Assembly: GCA_003157175.1 (NCBI GenBank)
Contig: PMIQ01000113.1
Location: forward strand, 1 to 6,487
Length of the DNA stretch: 6,487 bases
From: Chloroflexota bacterium
GTDB taxonomy: Bacteria; Chloroflexota; Limnocylindria; Limnocylindrales; CSP1-4
Direction: 5' to 3'
Each line of letters begins with the position of its first letter. The stretch's first letter is position 1. The translations under genes were made by a program, and so were the position numbers. This document shows, piece after piece, positions 1 to 5,430 of this stretch. The notes beneath the pieces were generated by a model that ran no database searches, was not told the DNA's origin, and saw nothing but the letters and a program-made list of their open reading frames with translations.

Positions 1-437
1 TCGCGCACGTCCGCCGCCCGAGCCGCGATGAGCTCGTCGTCGAGGGCGGCCAGGACCGTCGCCGTAGCCTCGGCTGCGGCCTGGACTGCCGCGACCGGTC
101 CCTCGCCCGCTCTGATGCGCCGAACGGCCTCGTCGATCAGGGCGGCGTCAGTGGCGATGAGCGCTTGCGCCTCGAAGATCTCGGCCTCATTCGTCCGGCC
201 GAGCTCTCGGATACGGGCCGCCAGCGCCCCCAGCTGTCGGGCAGACTCTTCGCTAGCCGACCGGAGTCGTGGCACGGCATCGAGTGCTGCGGCAGCTGAT
301 TGTCCGGGCAAGGCTGTCGACCCAGCCGCCCCCGAGGCCGTTTCCATCTGCGGCGGCCGGTAGCGCCAGATCGGGCCGATGGCTACGCCGGGCGAGGCGG
401 CGATGCCATGCAGGCGGACACTGGCGTCGTGTATCAC
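1..437 (-). CDS. ptsI: PTS enzyme I (PEP-protein phosphotransferase), N-terminal part, runs off left edge
   Basis: Enzyme I takes phosphate from phosphoenolpyruvate in the cytoplasm and passes it to HPr, the first step of the sugar phosphotransferase system. Only the first 145 codons are present, of roughly 550-580 in the family. The frame opens with GTG at 437-435 and has no stop to the window edge. Residues 11-21 read GIAASPGVAIG, the typical enzyme I N-terminus. EAEIFEAQALIATD (84-97) and LDDELIAARAADVR (132-145) match the helical HPr-binding region. The phosphorylated histidine and the PEP-binding barrel lie beyond the edge. The GTG start is chosen because it overlaps the HPr stop by 4 bp (GTGA) and sits 7 nt after a GGGGAGG inside the HPr gene. 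A short non-conserved, Ala/Gly-rich stretch (about 35-55) separates the two conserved parts. The identity is seen in sequence; whether the full gene is intact is unknown. Confidence 0.93.
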   Translation of the reverse strand, partial: MIHDASVRLHGIAASPGVAIGPIWRYRPPQMETASGAAGSTALPGQSAAAALDAVPRLRSASEESARQLGALAARIRELGRTNEAEIFEAQALIATDAALIDEAVRRIRAGEGPVAAVQAAAEATATVLAALDDELIAARAADVR

Positions 438-715
438 TCGACCGCCTCCCCGAAGCCGCTTACGACCAGCTCACTCAGCGCTTGGGCAGCCGCCTCCTCG
501 TCCTCACCGTCGATCCAAAGCCGGATGAAGTGGCCCTTTGCGACTCCAGCAGCTAGCACGGTTAGGATGCTCTTCGCGTCACCCGGGGCAGTGCTGCGGG
601 TCACGTTCTGTACCGTGATCCGAGACCGGAATCCGGCCGCCGTCTTGACGAACAGCGCGGCTGGCCGCGCGTGCAAACCGGATGGGTTCCGCATCTCGAG
701 TTCGATAGTCTGCAT
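434..715 (-). CDS. ptsH: HPr, phosphocarrier protein of the PTS
   Basis: HPr is the small cytoplasmic protein that accepts phosphate from enzyme I on a histidine and hands it to sugar-specific EIIA domains or to PTS-dependent kinases. At 93 aa it is close to the usual 85-90. NPSGLHARPAA at 10-20 is the active-site motif, with the phosphorylated His at 15 and the conserved Arg at 17. AKSIL at 47-51 carries Ser49, equivalent to the regulatory Ser46 of other HPr proteins, followed by AAGVAKG. The start is the ATG at 715, with AAGG 9 nt upstream and a stronger GGAGGAG 14 nt upstream. The stop overlaps the enzyme I GTG. It lies 140 bp downstream of the aldehyde dehydrogenase on the same strand, so it may be in that operon or have its own promoter; I see no convincing promoter in the gap. 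DhaM and similar multidomain forms are excluded by the short length. Confidence 0.95.
   Translation of the reverse strand: MQTIELEMRNPSGLHARPAALFVKTAAGFRSRITVQNVTRSTAPGDAKSILTVLAAGVAKGHFIRLWIDGEDEEAAAQALSELVVSGFGEAVE
445..451 (-). promoter_or_regulatory. Ribosome binding site of enzyme I, inside the HPr gene
   Basis: GGGGAGG on the minus strand lies 7 nt before the GTG at 437. It fixes that codon as the enzyme I start and indicates translational coupling with HPr. Confidence 0.75.
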
Positions 716-801
716 CGCCGGGTACCTTGCTCCTCCGTTCGTGCCCTGGTGTTACCTCGCGCAAGTTCCCGATCGGTTCAGTCCAGCATCGACTGAGGAC
801 G

Positions 802-849
802 GCCAATGCGTGGGCCAGGGCCAGTTACGTCGGGAGCCGAGACATTGGC
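802..849. repeat. Inverted repeat in the gap between aldehyde dehydrogenase and HPr
   Basis: GCCAATG (802-808) is matched by CATTGGC (843-849), a perfect 7-bp inverted repeat with a 34-nt loop. There is no T-run next to it, so it is not a standard terminator. It sits just after the aldehyde dehydrogenase stop and could be a weak 3' structure, a regulator site or chance. Confidence 0.3.
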
Positions 850-855
850 GGGCGC

Positions 856-2346
856 CTAAGAGCCCACGCGGAAGAAGACGTTCTTGGCCTGCATGTACTT
901 CTCGATCCCAACGCCACCATATCCCGACTGCTTGTAGCCCTGGGCAGGTTCCTCCAGGACCGGCCCGAACCACGTGTTGACGTAAACCTGACCTGCCTTA
1001 AGTCTCCGACTCACGGTCCAGGCCTTGTCGAGATCGCATGTGAAGACGCCAGATGAGAGCCCGTAGCTCGTGTCGTTCGAGATCCGGATCGCCTCGTCAA
1101 GCGTGTCGAACGGGATCACCGTGAGGACAGGCCCGAAGATCTCCTCCCGGGCAATCCGACAGGTCGGAGCAGCGTCCGCGAAAATGGTCGGTGGAATGTA
1201 GCAACCCTTCGACCGAACGGCGTCCGTATAGGGCACGCCGCCCGTGACCAACCTGCTCTCCTTCTTGCCGATTTCAATGTAGTCCCAGACCTTGGCCGCG
1301 TGGCCGCGGCCGATGACTGGTCCAAGCTCGGTCTTCGGATCCAGAGGGTCGCCGACGACCATGGCCTCCGCACGTCGGGCGAGCTCCTCGACCATCCGCT
1401 CGTAGATGGGGCGCTCCACCAGAGCGCGAGACCCGCAGACGCAGACCTGGCCGGTGTTGGAGAACGCACCGATCGTCGTCCACATCGCAGTGAGATCGAA
1501 GTCGGCGTCCGCGAAGATGATGTTCGGGTTCTTGCCACCAAGCTCGAGCGACACACGCTTGACGCTGCTTGCGGCATGGGCCAGGACCCGCGCACCCGAT
1601 TCGATGCCGCCCGTGAGGGAAATCAGATCGACGCGAGGATCCTCGACCAGCGCTTCGCCCACGGTCGAACCAGGGCCCGTCAGCACGCCGACCGCGCCTG
1701 GCGGGAGATCCGCTTCGAGGAGGATCTGCGCGAGCCGCGCGAATGAGAGAGAGGCTAGCTGCGCCGGTTTCATGATGGCAGCGTTGCCGGCCGCAAGGAT
1801 GGCGGCCATGCGCTGGACACCGGTCCAGAGCGGTCCGTTCCACGGAAGGATCTCGGCCACGACACCGAGCGGCTCGACGATTTGGTGGTGAATGACGGCA
1901 TTGTCGGGCATGACGGCGGCGCTGCCCCGCAGCGCAATCGCCCGGCCGGCAAAGAACTCAAGCGCGTCGAGACTCATGGTAATGTCGCTATGGTGCACTG
2001 CCGAGACAGGCTTGCCAGCATCGATGGCTTCCAGAAATGCGAGTTCGTCGGCGTGTACTTCGATGAGACGGGCGATCCGGTTCAATGCCCCAGCACGGTC
2101 TTTGGGCTTCGCCTTTCCCCAAGGTCCCTCGTCGACCGCCGCGCGGGCGGCGCTCACGGCAGCATCGACGTCAGCGGCGCCAGCCTCAGCGATCTGGGCG
2201 ACGACTCGATCGTCACGCGGGCTGACCGCCGGGAACGTCGCTCCTGCGGCGGATGGAGTAATTCTTCCGCCGATCAGGAGCCCATATGGCTCGGTGTCGA
2301 TGGCCGACCAGCGGGGATCCTCGGTGGATACGGCGGGGGCATCCAT
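856..2346 (-). CDS. NAD(P)-dependent aldehyde dehydrogenase
   Basis: Cytoplasmic member of the aldehyde dehydrogenase superfamily, oxidising an aldehyde to its acid with NAD(P). At 496 aa it is full length. ILPWNGP carries the catalytic Asn (N170), MKPAQ the cofactor-binding Lys (K193), LELGGKNPNII the general base Glu (E268), and NTGQVCVCGSR the nucleophile (C302). EEIFGPV at 401-407 is the usual cofactor-ribose motif. The frame continues upstream to 2592, but residues before MDAPAV are arginine-rich and unlike any aldehyde dehydrogenase and would overlap the aldolase gene, so I start at the ATG at 2346. GGAG stretches lie 4 and 10 nt upstream. Two oddities: Gln196 replaces the Glu that normally contacts the adenine ribose and favours NAD, and LTGGIESG replaces the usual FTGS-x-x-G. 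Downstream of the aldolase gene, it probably oxidises the aldehyde released by that enzyme (inference). The substrate is not readable. Confidence 0.93.
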   Translation of the reverse strand: MDAPAVSTEDPRWSAIDTEPYGLLIGGRITPSAAGATFPAVSPRDDRVVAQIAEAGAADVDAAVSAARAAVDEGPWGKAKPKDRAGALNRIARLIEVHADELAFLEAIDAGKPVSAVHHSDITMSLDALEFFAGRAIALRGSAAVMPDNAVIHHQIVEPLGVVAEILPWNGPLWTGVQRMAAILAAGNAAIMKPAQLASLSFARLAQILLEADLPPGAVGVLTGPGSTVGEALVEDPRVDLISLTGGIESGARVLAHAASSVKRVSLELGGKNPNIIFADADFDLTAMWTTIGAFSNTGQVCVCGSRALVERPIYERMVEELARRAEAMVVGDPLDPKTELGPVIGRGHAAKVWDYIEIGKKESRLVTGGVPYTDAVRSKGCYIPPTIFADAAPTCRIAREEIFGPVLTVIPFDTLDEAIRISNDTSYGLSSGVFTCDLDKAWTVSRRLKAGQVYVNTWFGPVLEEPAQGYKQSGYGGVGIEKYMQAKNVFFRVGS

Positions 2347-2391
2347 GGCACTCCGACTCCATGCGTCGTCCGAAGATCGACGCGTAAAGGA

Positions 2392-2432
2392 GCAAGGCGT
2401 CGCTGGCCCAGTAACCGCCGGCGACGCCTTGC
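2392..2432 (-). terminator. Strong hairpin between aldolase and aldehyde dehydrogenase genes
   Basis: GCAAGGCGTCGC (2392-2403) pairs perfectly with GCGACGCCTTGC (2421-2432). A T:G wobble and three more pairs (GGC with GCC) extend the stem inward to 16 bp, leaving a 9-nt loop. It lies 18 nt after the aldolase stop. On the minus strand it is followed by TCCTTTACG, a poor T-run, so it may act as a partial terminator, an RNA processing site or a 3'-end stabiliser that sets aldolase and aldehyde dehydrogenase levels apart. Confidence 0.6.
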
Positions 2433-2450
2433 GACGAACGGAAACAGGTG

Positions 2451-3221
2451 CTAGCTGGTCGGCGGCACGCCCGCGATCTTGAGAGCCTCGTCGACCGACG
2501 CGCCACCGTGGATTATCGCGGCAAGTCCGCGCGTGATGGCCTTCGGGTCGGAGGCCCGCCAGATGTTGTTCCCGATTGCTACGCCGGCGCAACCAGCGAC
2601 TATGACAGCGTCGTAGACCTCCTGGAAGAGATCCCGAGTTGAGCCTTTGACCGCTCCGCCGAGAACGACGACCGGTACCGAAGCGTAGTCCAGGACGCGC
2701 TTCATTGTGTCGGGGCTGCCGGTGTAGAAGGTCTTGACGATATCGGCCCCGGCCTCGGCAGCAAGACGAGCCCCGGCCGCGATCATGTCTGGAGTGTGCT
2801 TGTCCTTAGCGGCGAAGCCGCCCGGGATCGGCTCGGCGATGAACGGCAGGCCGAATCGAGCTGCGTCTGCGCCGATACGCTGGGCCTGATCGATCGACTG
2901 ATCGTTGTCGGTGAATGGATAAACCATGCACTTGACCGCGTCGGCGCCGATGGAAAGCGCGTGCTCGACTGCGCGATCGATGAAGTTGGCGCCGGTCATA
3001 ACACTCGCCACGACAGCCGCCGGCCCAAAATCGTCGGCGAAGTTGACGACCGATCCGATCGGCGAGAGGAAGGCATCGGCGCCACCCTCGACAACCAGGC
3101 GGACAGTCTTGCCGTATTCAACGAGCCCCGGCACGGGTTCGCTCATGAACGCCGTATGGTCCATCGCGCAGATCAAGATCTTGCCATCCGGCTTGAGCAA
3201 GCGGTTCAGTTTGCGCTTCAC
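2451..3221 (-). CDS. Class I aldolase, DhnA/FbaB/LsrF type (DeoC/LacD superfamily)
   Basis: Schiff-base TIM-barrel aldolase or thiolase, in the group that holds archaeal-type fructose-bisphosphate aldolase and LsrF of autoinducer-2 breakdown. It is 256 aa, normal for the group. AMDHTAF (19-25) is the first-strand motif with Asp21 and His22. IAEPIPGG (128-135) holds an acidic residue on the barrel face. DIVKTFYTGSP (160-170) carries the Schiff-base Lys163. VVVLGGAVKG (184-193) and GVAIGNNIWRASDP (213-226) form the phosphate-binding loops, so a phosphorylated substrate is expected. The start is GTG at 3221, with a perfect AGGAGG 6 nt upstream. It sits 59 bp after the dehydrogenase gene and 104 bp before the aldehyde dehydrogenase, fitting the middle step of one pathway. 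The exact substrate (fructose bisphosphate, a ketose phosphate or an AI-2-like compound) cannot be told; a housekeeping fructose-bisphosphate aldolase role is possible. Confidence 0.88.
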   Translation of the reverse strand: MKRKLNRLLKPDGKILICAMDHTAFMSEPVPGLVEYGKTVRLVVEGGADAFLSPIGSVVNFADDFGPAAVVASVMTGANFIDRAVEHALSIGADAVKCMVYPFTDNDQSIDQAQRIGADAARFGLPFIAEPIPGGFAAKDKHTPDMIAAGARLAAEAGADIVKTFYTGSPDTMKRVLDYASVPVVVLGGAVKGSTRDLFQEVYDAVIVAGCAGVAIGNNIWRASDPKAITRGLAAIIHGGASVDEALKIAGVPPTS

Positions 3222-3227
3222 GAACGT

Positions 3228-3233
3228 CCTCCT
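3228..3233 (-). promoter_or_regulatory. Ribosome binding site of the aldolase gene
   Basis: A perfect AGGAGG on the minus strand, 6 nt before the GTG at 3221, decides that GTG as the start. Confidence 0.85.
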
Positions 3234-3280
3234 GACCGTAAGATTCGCCCGCTCGAGGGGCAGATGCTCGATGTCAAGAA

Positions 3281-4360
3281 CTAAGGTTCGACGATGATCC
3301 TGTAAGACCCTGGCTTCAGGGACGCGTCCAGCGCCTCCCCGAGCTGAGTGAGCGGGTAGGTGGCCTGGATCAGCGGCGACAGGTCGACCTGGTGGTAGCG
3401 GATCAAGCGGCTAGCGATGTAGAAGTCCTGCTTGTCGCCGGAGACGACACCGATCACCTGGCGCTCGTGGTCGTGCATCTTGTTAGGTGCCAGCGTCAGG
3501 GGTGCCTCGGGGTATGCGCCCGCGAACAGCACCATTCGGCCCTTCTCCGAAAGCATCGCGAGGGCCTGCTCGTTTGCACTGCCGCCTCCGAAGGCGCAAA
3601 TGACAGCCTCGGTACCGCGGCCCTCGGTGAGATCCTTAACGCGTGCGATGGGGTCTTCCTTCGATGCATCAATGAGCTCGTCTGCGCCCATAGCCTTGGC
3701 CTTCGCCAACCGGCCCGCGTCGATCTCGCTGACGATCACCCGGGCGCCGCGCCGCTTCAAGGCAACAACGTTCATGAGGCCCATCACGCCGGCGCCCAGC
3801 ACCACGACGTCCTCGCTGACATACGGGTTCAGGATCCGGGATGCGTGAACTGCACAGCTCAGCGGCTCGGTTAGCGACGCCACGTCAATCGGCGCGTCGC
3901 CGACCTTGTAGACGCCATCCGCCGGGTGGGTCTTGAAGTCGGCGAAGCCACCGGGACCCCACGCATCGCCGTAGCGAGGCGCACCGGCGTAGTGACGCGC
4001 ACAGGCGCGGTCCTGACCGGTCATGCACCAGTGACAACGGCCACACGATGCCGACCCGACCGCAACTAAGTCCCCAATTTCGAGGCCGGGCGCGCAATTC
4101 GGCCCGATAGCGGCTATCTCGCCGGCGATCTCATGGCCGCCGATGAAGGGGAAGGTGTTCGGCTGCTGGCCGCTGTAGGTCCGCTGTTCCCACGTACAGA
4201 TGGCGACGGCACGGATTCGCACAAGTACATCACCCGAAGCCGGCTCGGGCGTCGGGACTGTCCGGAACTCAATCTGATGAGCCGCAGCCATAGTGCCCAC
4301 CCGCATCTCTTTGGGCACACTAGCCGCATCCCGTCCCTGCTGGGGGGGCGCGTCTGACAT
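3281..4360 (-). CDS. Zinc-dependent medium-chain alcohol/polyol dehydrogenase
   Basis: NAD(P)-dependent dehydrogenase of the MDR family (sorbitol/threonine dehydrogenase type), oxidising a secondary or primary alcohol, likely a polyol or its phosphate. It is 359 aa, as usual. The catalytic zinc ligands are Cys55 (AICTWE) and His76-Glu77 (GGHEIAGE), with Glu165 (LTEPLSCA) typical of the sorbitol dehydrogenase branch. The structural zinc site is complete: Cys106, 109, 112 and 120 (ASCGRCHWCMTGQDRAC). GAGVMG (189-194) is the Rossmann loop, and the acidic residues in VSEID (210-214) at the end of the next strand suggest NAD rather than NADP. The start is ATG at 4360, with AAGGAGGA directly upstream; later Met codons (19, 24) have weaker sites, although homology begins only near residue 19. 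A run of seven C lies at codons 4-7. It is the first gene of the minus-strand array, behind a 450-bp gene-free region with a candidate promoter. Confidence 0.92.
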   Translation of the reverse strand: MSDAPPQQGRDAASVPKEMRVGTMAAAHQIEFRTVPTPEPASGDVLVRIRAVAICTWEQRTYSGQQPNTFPFIGGHEIAGEIAAIGPNCAPGLEIGDLVAVGSASCGRCHWCMTGQDRACARHYAGAPRYGDAWGPGGFADFKTHPADGVYKVGDAPIDVASLTEPLSCAVHASRILNPYVSEDVVVLGAGVMGLMNVVALKRRGARVIVSEIDAGRLAKAKAMGADELIDASKEDPIARVKDLTEGRGTEAVICAFGGGSANEQALAMLSEKGRMVLFAGAYPEAPLTLAPNKMHDHERQVIGVVSGDKQDFYIASRLIRYHQVDLSPLIQATYPLTQLGEALDASLKPGSYRIIVEP

Positions 4361-4365
4361 CTTGA

Positions 4366-4373
4366 TCCTCCTT
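4366..4373 (-). promoter_or_regulatory. Ribosome binding site of the dehydrogenase gene
   Basis: AAGGAGGA on the minus strand, with GGAGG 6 nt before the ATG at 4360. It supports that start over the internal Met codons at 19 and 24. Confidence 0.8.
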
Positions 4374-4434
4374 CAGCGTCGGACGTCGTCTCAGGCTAGA
4401 ACACCTAAGCGACCTGGCGATGAGATCCAGTTTC

Positions 4435-4451
4435 GCAACTAATTGCAGCAA
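4435..4451. promoter_or_regulatory. GCAA/TTGC palindromes, candidate operator
   Basis: GCAACTAATTGC (4435-4446) is a near-perfect palindrome (10 of 12 positions), and TTGCAGCAA (4443-4451) is a perfect odd palindrome sharing its TTGC. Together they place three alternating half-sites in 17 bp, downstream of the candidate -10 and inside the expected leader of the dehydrogenase operon. LacI- and GntR-type repressors bind such sites; no regulator gene is in the window. Short palindromes can arise by chance. Confidence 0.3.
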
Positions 4452-4471
4452 GTCTGTGCGTTTCCCAGCAG

Positions 4472-4480
4472 AGTATAGCA
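4472..4480 (-). promoter_or_regulatory. Extended -10 promoter for the dehydrogenase-aldolase operon
   Basis: Minus-strand TGCTATACT: a TATACT hexamer (one mismatch to TATAAT) with the TG-n extension. No good -35 is seen; the hexamer at 17-bp spacing is AGGATG. Transcription would begin near 4465, giving a leader of about 105 nt before the ATG at 4360. It is the most AT-rich promoter-like site in this otherwise GC-rich spacer. Confidence 0.45.
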
Positions 4481-4481
4481 C

Positions 4482-4671
4482 CCCCCTACCTTGGCATCCT
4501 GGATGAACAAGATCGAGACCTAGGTCGGCATTCGGTTCCATCAGCCAATAGCCCGGGCCGCCTACGCTCAGTGGAACGAGGGCTCAACGCCCTTCGGCTG
4601 GGTCAAGACTGCCGGCCAGATCCCTCGCCAAAGCCGTTGGCAAGCCCCAAGCGATCAGCGAATCGGGACAC
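4482..4671 (+). pseudogene. Degenerate C-terminal fragment of an IS630-type transposase
   Basis: In one plus-strand frame (4482-4622) the translation reads PTLASWMNKIET, a TAG stop at 4521-4523 where the family has Trp, then VGI, a short unmatched stretch, and AYAQWNEGSTPFGWVKTAGQI. Skipping one C at 4623 continues as LAKAVGKPQAISESGH. From memory, IS630-family transposases end with a TPxHASW(L/M)NxIExW block (including the last catalytic Glu), a Q/EWNE...PFxWxKTADxIL block and a terminal ISxxGH. The order and spacing agree, except that about 20 residues are missing between VGI and AYAQWNE. So at least one nonsense change, one frameshift and one internal deletion are present, and there is no N-terminal part. 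It cannot make an active enzyme. I saw no terminal inverted repeats. It is the only trace of a mobile element in the window. Confidence 0.6.
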
Positions 4672-4694
4672 TCGTCGTTCCCGGCCAGTGGTAG

Positions 4695-4811
4695 GTGGCC
4701 GCCTTCGGTAGCAGGTACCGGGGCCAGGCCCTAGCATTCAGGGCAGATGCGCACCCGGCCGGTTGGGAGTTCCCGGATGAACCGTTGCCGCGCCGCAATG
4801 AGGCTGAGTGA
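4695..4811 (+). CDS. Possible 38-aa ORF or gene remnant coupled to the VOC gene
   Basis: A frame from GTG at 4695 encodes 38 residues ending in GWEFPDEPLPRRNEAE, with its TGA overlapping the next ATG as TGATG. A TAG lies directly upstream (4692-4694). There is no obvious ribosome binding site for the GTG. The C-terminus looks like ordinary protein, so this could be the tail of a gene cut by the adjacent IS630-type element, or a small leader ORF. I do not recognise a family, and a chance frame in GC-rich DNA is quite possible. Confidence 0.25.
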   Translation: MAAFGSRYRGQALAFRADAHPAGWEFPDEPLPRRNEAE

Positions 4812-5224
4812 TGACGCTGATCGAGTTCTTCGTTTCAGACATGGCGCGCAGCATCCGCTACTACGAGGCTCTCGGGTTGCACGTGCGCGAGCATCGAGGC
4901 GAGTGGGTTCAGATGGCGCGTGACGACTCGCTGCTGGTGCTCCACGACGATGCCCACGTGGCCGCCGGGCCGCACTACTTCACGGAACACATCGGACAAC
5001 GGCCGCGAGGCACGGGGGTCGAGGTCGTGTTCGAGGTCTTGGACGTCGATGCTGCTTATGCCGACGCCAAAGCCGGCGGGATCCAGATAGTGAAACCGCT
5101 GCAGGATCGGCCGTGGCACGCCCGTGACTTTCGTATCGCCGACCCGGACGGCTACTTCGTCCGCTTCACTTCGCCGCTGCTGGCCGATCATCTAGACCGA
5201 CCGCCAGAAGACTCGAAACAGTAG
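4811..5224 (+). CDS. VOC (glyoxalase/bleomycin-resistance/dioxygenase fold) protein
   Basis: Single small cytoplasmic protein of 137 aa with the paired beta-alpha-beta-beta-beta modules of the vicinal oxygen chelate superfamily. The first module begins LIEFFVSDMARSIRYYEALG (3-22), and the second includes VVFEVLDVDAAYADAKAGG, then FRIADPDGYFVRFTSPL near residues 106-122. The DPDGY turn is a hallmark of the fold. Where many metal-dependent members have Glu (DPDGYxIEF), this one has Arg, so lyase or dioxygenase activity is doubtful and a binding or resistance role is possible. I start at ATG 4811, 7 nt after GAGG (4800-4803); the preceding in-frame GTG at 4808 would leave only 4 nt. It is the only plus-strand gene, divergent from the dehydrogenase operon and convergent with the HAD gene, so it is probably unrelated to both. 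Substrate unknown. Confidence 0.85.
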   Translation: MTLIEFFVSDMARSIRYYEALGLHVREHRGEWVQMARDDSLLVLHDDAHVAAGPHYFTEHIGQRPRGTGVEVVFEVLDVDAAYADAKAGGIQIVKPLQDRPWHARDFRIADPDGYFVRFTSPLLADHLDRPPEDSKQ

Positions 5225-5245
5225 CCTCTGACACAAGCGACACCA

Positions 5246-5276
5246 CCGCAAGAGGCCCGTCAGGAGGTTCTTGCGG
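5246..5276. terminator. Hairpin between convergent VOC and HAD genes
   Basis: CCGCAAGA (5246-5253) pairs perfectly with TCTTGCGG (5269-5276) around a 15-nt loop, 21 nt past the VOC stop. No T-run follows on either strand. The position suits a bidirectional or Rho-assisted terminator. The rest of the 206-bp gap (5225-5430) shows nothing else I can support. Confidence 0.45.
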
Positions 5277-5430
5277 AGTGGATGCCCCGGGGTCGGCAGG
5301 CGGCCGTCGACCCGGCCGAGCCATCTGTTCCCGGCTCTGACCTGCGTCAGCCGCCGGCGCTCGCCTTGACAGCGCGAGCCCACGGGTTCGGATGCCTTCC
5401 TTCGCGGGCGCAACAGCCGCTCGCCACCCG

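Larger units (their letters stand above)
4361..4810. other. 450-bp gene-free region between divergent dehydrogenase and VOC genes
   Basis: Reading left to right it holds the dehydrogenase ribosome binding site, a leader of about 105 nt with GCAA/TTGC palindromes, the leftward extended -10, the transposase remnant, and a 38-codon frame ending at the VOC start. No clear rightward promoter for the VOC gene is visible. No structural RNA or riboswitch was recognised. Confidence 0.6.

Noticed and set aside
28..363. 111-aa plus-strand open frame opposite enzyme I.
   Set aside because: Ala/Ser-rich shadow of the enzyme I gene, which has clear family motifs on the other strand.
2347..2592. 82-residue N-terminal extension of the aldehyde dehydrogenase frame.
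   Set aside because: It overlaps the aldolase 3' end, crosses the hairpin, and is arginine-rich without any family similarity; the ATG at 2346 gives normal length.
3272..3277. Minus-strand TTGACA at the end of the dehydrogenase gene as a -35 for the aldolase.
   Set aside because: There is no -10-like hexamer at 16-18 bp spacing; the following sequence is GC-rich, and the genes are only 59 bp apart.
4342..4348. Run of seven G (C on the coding strand) at codons 4-7 of the dehydrogenase gene, as a phase-variation tract.
   Set aside because: The run is short, it lies in a non-conserved N-terminus with downstream in-frame Met codons, and metabolic dehydrogenases are not typical phase-variable genes.
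4320..4541. 73-aa minus-strand open frame upstream of the dehydrogenase.
   Set aside because: It overlaps the dehydrogenase start, its promoter and the transposase remnant, has no recognisable motif, and begins inside the remnant.
5225..5430. Search for a tRNA or other RNA gene around GGGTTCGGATGCC in the VOC-HAD gap.
   Set aside because: The T-loop-like string is not flanked by an acceptor stem, anticodon arm or D arm on either strand.
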